Source: Streptosporangiaceae bacterium (lineage in GTDB: Bacteria; Actinomycetota; Actinomycetes; Streptosporangiales; Streptosporangiaceae). From it: a stretch of DNA of 8,565 nucleotides. This document shows, piece by piece, positions 6,557 through 8,565 of the stretch (positions within the stretch are counted from its first letter, which is position 1; each line of letters begins with the position of its first letter). The notes under the pieces were generated by a model. That model made no database searches. It saw only the letters and a list, made by a program, of their open reading frames with translations, and was not told where the DNA came from. The stretch is from assembly GCA_030039095.1 (NCBI GenBank), contig JASHQP010000259.1, forward strand, positions 1 to 8,565. Direction: 5' to 3'. Position numbers and translations under genes: made by a program.

Positions 6557-6596
6557 AGTGCCGGTGCGGCGCGGGGTAGTGCCGGTGCGGCGGGGT
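6557..6596. repeat. 21-bp tandem repeat, two copies
   Basis: A unit beginning AGTGCCGGTGCGGCG occurs at 6557 and again at 6578, giving a 21-bp period; the second copy is two bases shorter before the run of G. A degenerate third start (GGTGCCG) follows at 6597. It lies just past the methyltransferase stop. Confidence 0.6.
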
Positions 6597-6621
6597 GGTG
6601 CCGCGGCTGAGCGCGCCGGGG

Positions 6622-7446
6622 CTAATCCGTGCGGTCGCCCTCTTCCCTGACCCGGGCCACGGCGACCACGGACTGGCCGAACGGCGGGCGGTCGCCGATC
6701 GCGCGCTCGAGCATCCGCACCACCGGAACCACCAGGCGGTCGTAGAAGGACATCGTGCCGCCGGTCGACGGCTGCTTCTTCAGCAGGCTGGTGAACGCGT
6801 AGTAGCAGAGCAGGCCGAGCGAGTTCGCGTAGCGAACCTCGACGACCTCGAGCCCCGCGTCGGTCAGCGCCCTGGTCATCGTCCGCTTGGTATAGCGGCG
6901 CACGTGGCCGGTGGCGATGTCGACGGGGCTCATCGCGAACGGGAACGCGGGGCACACCAGCACGATGTAGCCCTCGGGCCTGACCAGCCTGGCCATGCTC
7001 TGAAGCGCCCCGACGTGATCTTCGATGTGCTCGAGCACGTTGTAGCAGAGCAGGGAGGAGTGGTCGCCGCGCTCGTCGCTCGGCAGCAGCAGCTGGCGCG
7101 TTGTGACGCTGGAGTACGCGGCCATCTGCTTCTTCAACTCTGAGTAAAGCGCCGGGTCGGCTTCGGTCGCGGTGTACTTCTCGACCAGCGGAATCCATTC
7201 CAGCGCGTAATCGCCGAGTCCGGTGCCGATCTCGATCGGGTGTTCGCCGAGATAGGGCCTGGCAAAGGCCGCGAACCACTTCCGGTGATTCTCGCATTCC
7301 GCCAGCGCGACCAGGACGTCGCATTGGATCTGCCGATCACCGCGGATCTGATCCGTGTCGTCCTTTGTCACGCCCTGGGAACGCGCTGCTTCCACTCGCC
7401 TCAACCTCTCGCTGACCTCATCAGACGAATCCGGCAATGAAACCAC
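6622..7446 (-). CDS. Class I SAM-dependent methyltransferase
   Basis: This is a 274-residue soluble methyltransferase with the Rossmann-type SAM fold. Motif I is IEIGTGLGDY (71-80), which binds SAM. The acidic end of strand 2 is EADPALY (95-101). Motif YNVLEHIED (135-143) follows strand 4, then LVRPEGYIVLVCPAFPF (154-170) for strand 5. The GHVRRYTKRTM segment (180-190) is typical of methyltransferases found beside glycosyltransferase genes. Residues 1-60 form a charged helical N-terminus. The acceptor cannot be deduced; a sugar or lipid-linked product of the adjacent membrane protein is possible. The start is GTG 7446, with no Shine-Dalgarno and no clear TANNNT box at leaderless spacing. A GTG at codon 18 is an alternative. 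The gene is convergent with the GT-C-like gene and divergent from the small membrane protein. Confidence 0.88.
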   Translation of the reverse strand: MVSLPDSSDEVSERLRRVEAARSQGVTKDDTDQIRGDRQIQCDVLVALAECENHRKWFAAFARPYLGEHPIEIGTGLGDYALEWIPLVEKYTATEADPALYSELKKQMAAYSSVTTRQLLLPSDERGDHSSLLCYNVLEHIEDHVGALQSMARLVRPEGYIVLVCPAFPFAMSPVDIATGHVRRYTKRTMTRALTDAGLEVVEVRYANSLGLLCYYAFTSLLKKQPSTGGTMSFYDRLVVPVVRMLERAIGDRPPFGQSVVAVARVREEGDRTD

Positions 7447-7643
7447 AAAACATCAATCACGCGTGCCCCAACTCCCACGGCGGACCGGTACCACCGCCCG
7501 GCGGCGCGGGACCCGAGCTGGGAGTCGGCATACCCGGATCTTGCACCGCCGGCCATGCCGTTACGCCTAGCTCGGGTGATCCTACCTGTGCCCAGGAATG
7601 CTGATGGCCATGCGCGCCAAGTCCACGGCCAGCCGACTCTGGC

Positions 7644-7682
7644 CGGCCGGCGGGCAGGACCGGCCGGCGGGCAGGACCGGCC
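7644..7682. repeat. 17-bp tandem repeat, two exact copies plus a partial third
   Basis: CGGCCGGCGGGCAGGAC is repeated exactly at 7644-7660 and 7661-7677, and CGGCC begins a third copy at 7678-7682. The array ends 31 nt before the putative -10 box of the downstream membrane protein gene, so it sits where an activator or repressor could bind. Confidence 0.75.
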
Positions 7683-7713
7683 ATTCGCTCAGTGCGCCGC
7701 CCCCCAAGTCCGT

Positions 7714-7719
7714 TACAGT
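7714..7719 (+). promoter_or_regulatory. Putative -10 box for the small membrane protein gene
   Basis: TACAGT fits TANNNT and would start transcription near 7726, giving a 5' leader of about 65 nt. No TTGACA-like -35 is seen at 16-18 nt upstream, so recognition may depend on a regulator. Confidence 0.35.
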
Positions 7720-7779
7720 CCGGTCCTGGGCCGCACCCACGGCCAGCCGCGGGATCCGTCATGCTGGGGGTAAAGCTTC

Positions 7780-7786
7780 AAAGGAG
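7780..7786 (+). promoter_or_regulatory. Strong ribosome binding site
   Basis: AAAGGAG lies 5 nt before ATG 7792. It is the only textbook Shine-Dalgarno in the window and fixes the start of the membrane protein gene. Confidence 0.85.
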
Positions 7787-7791
7787 CGCCG

Positions 7792-8289
7792 ATGTCCTAC
7801 CAGCCATACCCGACCTCCGGGCAGACGCCCGAGCCGCAGCAGCAGCGCCCGCCCGCGCCGAATTCGGTGCAGACGGCAGTCAAGCTCATGTACGCCGGAG
7901 CGGCGCTCAGCCTGATCGAGCTCATCGTGAGCCTGGCCACCATCACCAGCCTGAAGAGCGCCATCTTGAAGAAGTACCCCCACTACACGTCGACCCAGAT
8001 TCACTCCGCTGAGGTCGCGATCGTGGCGGGCGTGGTGATCGAGGCGGTCATCGCGATCGGCCTGTGGCTGTGGATGGCCAGGGCCAGCAACGCGGGCCGC
8101 AACTACGCCAGGATCACCGGCACGGTGCTGTTCGCCGTCTACACGCTGTTCCTGCTGCTCGACCTGCGGCGGCCGTCGGTCGGCATCGGGCTGATCTTCG
8201 CCGCGCTCGTCTGGCTGGCGGGTCTCGGCGCGGTTGTCATGCTGTGGCGCAAGGACTCGAGCGAGTACTTCAACCTGCGTGCGCGGTAA
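7792..8289 (+). CDS. Small four-helix membrane protein of unknown function
   Basis: This 165-residue protein has a Pro/Gln-rich cytoplasmic tail (1-24, MSYQPYPTSGQTPEPQQQRP and following residues). Four predicted transmembrane segments lie near residues 30-52, 74-96, 107-124 and 129-151. The short C-terminal tail reads LWRKDSSEYFNLRAR. The loop between helices 1 and 2 (53-73) is basic and Tyr/Thr-containing, and WMARASNAGRNYARI links helices 2 and 3. Proline-rich tails on four-helix proteins with a WRxxSSxxF-type ending are familiar in actinomycetes, but I know no function for them. The start is secured by AAAGGAG 5 nt upstream. The last 20 nt overlap the 3' end of the ROK gene on the opposite strand. 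Confidence 0.85.
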   Translation: MSYQPYPTSGQTPEPQQQRPPAPNSVQTAVKLMYAGAALSLIELIVSLATITSLKSAILKKYPHYTSTQIHSAEVAIVAGVVIEAVIAIGLWLWMARASNAGRNYARITGTVLFAVYTLFLLLDLRRPSVGIGLIFAALVWLAGLGAVVMLWRKDSSEYFNLRAR

Positions 8290-8565
8290 GCCGGACCAGC
8301 CGCGCCCAGGCCAGGTCGGCGCCTGAGGCCAGGCAGCCGTCCACGACCGCGTCGGTTCCGAGCGCGCTCACCCGCACCTCGGGCAGCACCGGCGACAGCG
8401 CCCGGAGCTCGGCGGTCACCGCTGCCGAGAACCCGGGGGCCTGGCCGATGCCGCCGCCCAGCACGACGAGCTCCGGATCGACCACGGTGACCACGGCGCT
8501 GATCGCCTTGGCCACCAGGCGCGCCTCGGCGGCCACGACCCCCACGGCCCGCTCGTCGCCGCGGG
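8270..8565 (-). CDS. ROK family protein, C-terminal fragment (5' end off window)
   Basis: Ninety-seven residues are visible; the frame is open through the right edge. The segment AKAISAVVTVVDPELVVLGGGIG is the C-terminal nucleotide-binding-fold signature of ROK proteins (bacterial glucokinases, N-acetylhexosamine kinases and NagC/XylR-type repressors). The preceding residues GDERAVGVVAAEARLVAKAI also match. The diagnostic ROK cysteine cluster and any N-terminal DNA-binding domain lie outside the window, so sugar kinase cannot be told from repressor. The GTG at 8545 is internal, not a start, because homologous sequence continues upstream. The 3' end overlaps the membrane protein gene by 20 nt. 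Confidence 0.82.
   Translation of the reverse strand, partial: RGDERAVGVVAAEARLVAKAISAVVTVVDPELVVLGGGIGQAPGFSAAVTAELRALSPVLPEVRVSALGTDAVVDGCLASGADLAWARLVRLTAHAG

Larger units (their letters stand above)
6311..6621. other. 311-nt convergent intergenic region, no supported gene
   Basis: It separates the 3' ends of the glycosyltransferase-like and methyltransferase genes. It holds a GC-rich tandem repeat (6351-6385), a perfect 12-bp hairpin (6429-6460), four abutting palindromic hexamers (6495-6517), a 6-bp hairpin (6530-6547) and a 21-bp tandem repeat (6557-6596). The stretch 6411-6535 is visibly less GC-rich than its surroundings. A 61-codon plus-strand reading frame (6425-6610) runs through the hairpin and the repeats, but it has no ribosome binding site or recognisable product. 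Confidence 0.7.
7447..7791. other. 345-nt divergent intergenic region, no supported gene
   Basis: It separates the divergent methyltransferase and small membrane protein genes. It contains a 9-bp perfect inverted repeat with a wide spacer (ACCCGAGCT at 7511-7519 and AGCTCGGGT at 7569-7577), a 17-bp tandem repeat (7644-7682), a -10-like TACAGT (7714-7719) and a strong ribosome binding site (7780-7786). Reading frames here are low-complexity Pro/Gly/Arg sequence with no family resemblance. Confidence 0.7.

Noticed and set aside
6351..6596. Short repeats that might indicate a CRISPR array
   Set aside because: The units are 13 and 21 bp, directly tandem with no unique spacers, and there are no cas genes.
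6425..6610. A 61-codon plus-strand frame through the hairpin and repeats
   Set aside because: It has no ribosome binding site or recognisable product, and its C-terminus is the 21-bp repeat. The resemblance of its start to an opposite-strand frame is only the hairpin being read twice.
7457..7762. A 101-codon minus-strand frame in the 345-nt intergenic region
   Set aside because: It is Pro/Gly/Arg low-complexity, spans the tandem repeat, and has no start signal or family match.

Overview
This is high-GC DNA, roughly 70% by eye, with strong G/C bias at third codon positions, several GTG starts and few classical Shine-Dalgarno sites. Together with a gene for mycothiol ligase (MshC), this points to a mycothiol-producing actinomycete (Actinomycetota). 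The sequence does not allow an order or genus call. There is no CRISPR array, transposase, rRNA or convincing tRNA.

Layout, left to right. (1) Minus strand, 1-2578: an amidase-signature hydrolase followed 35 nt later by mshC, whose C-terminus runs off the left edge; the two look co-transcribed. (2) Plus strand, 2844-3392: a free-standing YbaK-fold protein, divergent from the amidase. (3) Minus strand, 3474-4256: a CPBP (CAAX/ABI) intramembrane protease, convergent with the YbaK gene across a hairpin. (4) Plus strand, 4355-6310: a 651-residue polytopic membrane protein that looks like a GT-C glycosyltransferase, divergent from the protease across 98 nt that hold a perfect inverted repeat. (5) 6311-6621: a convergent intergenic region with tandem repeats, a 12-bp perfect hairpin and an odd run of four abutting palindromic hexamers. 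(6) Minus strand, 6622-7446: a class I SAM-dependent methyltransferase. (7) 7447-7791: a divergent intergenic region with a 17-bp tandem repeat and a promoter. (8) Plus strand, 7792-8289: a small four-helix membrane protein with the only textbook ribosome binding site in the window. Its 3' end overlaps, tail to tail, (9) the C-terminal end of a ROK-family protein on the minus strand.

Functionally, mshC is the one confident pathway assignment (mycothiol synthesis). The GT-C-like protein and the methyltransferase could work on the same cell-surface glycan or lipid-linked sugar, but only proximity supports that. The clearest regulatory pattern is a TANNNT -10 box placed 6-7 nt before the start codon at three genes (amidase, YbaK, protease), which suggests leaderless transcripts. 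Both convergent junctions that have space carry an 11-12 bp hairpin with an 8-nt loop and no U-tract. I found no clear undescribed multi-gene system; the findings are mostly regulatory structure and atypical family members.
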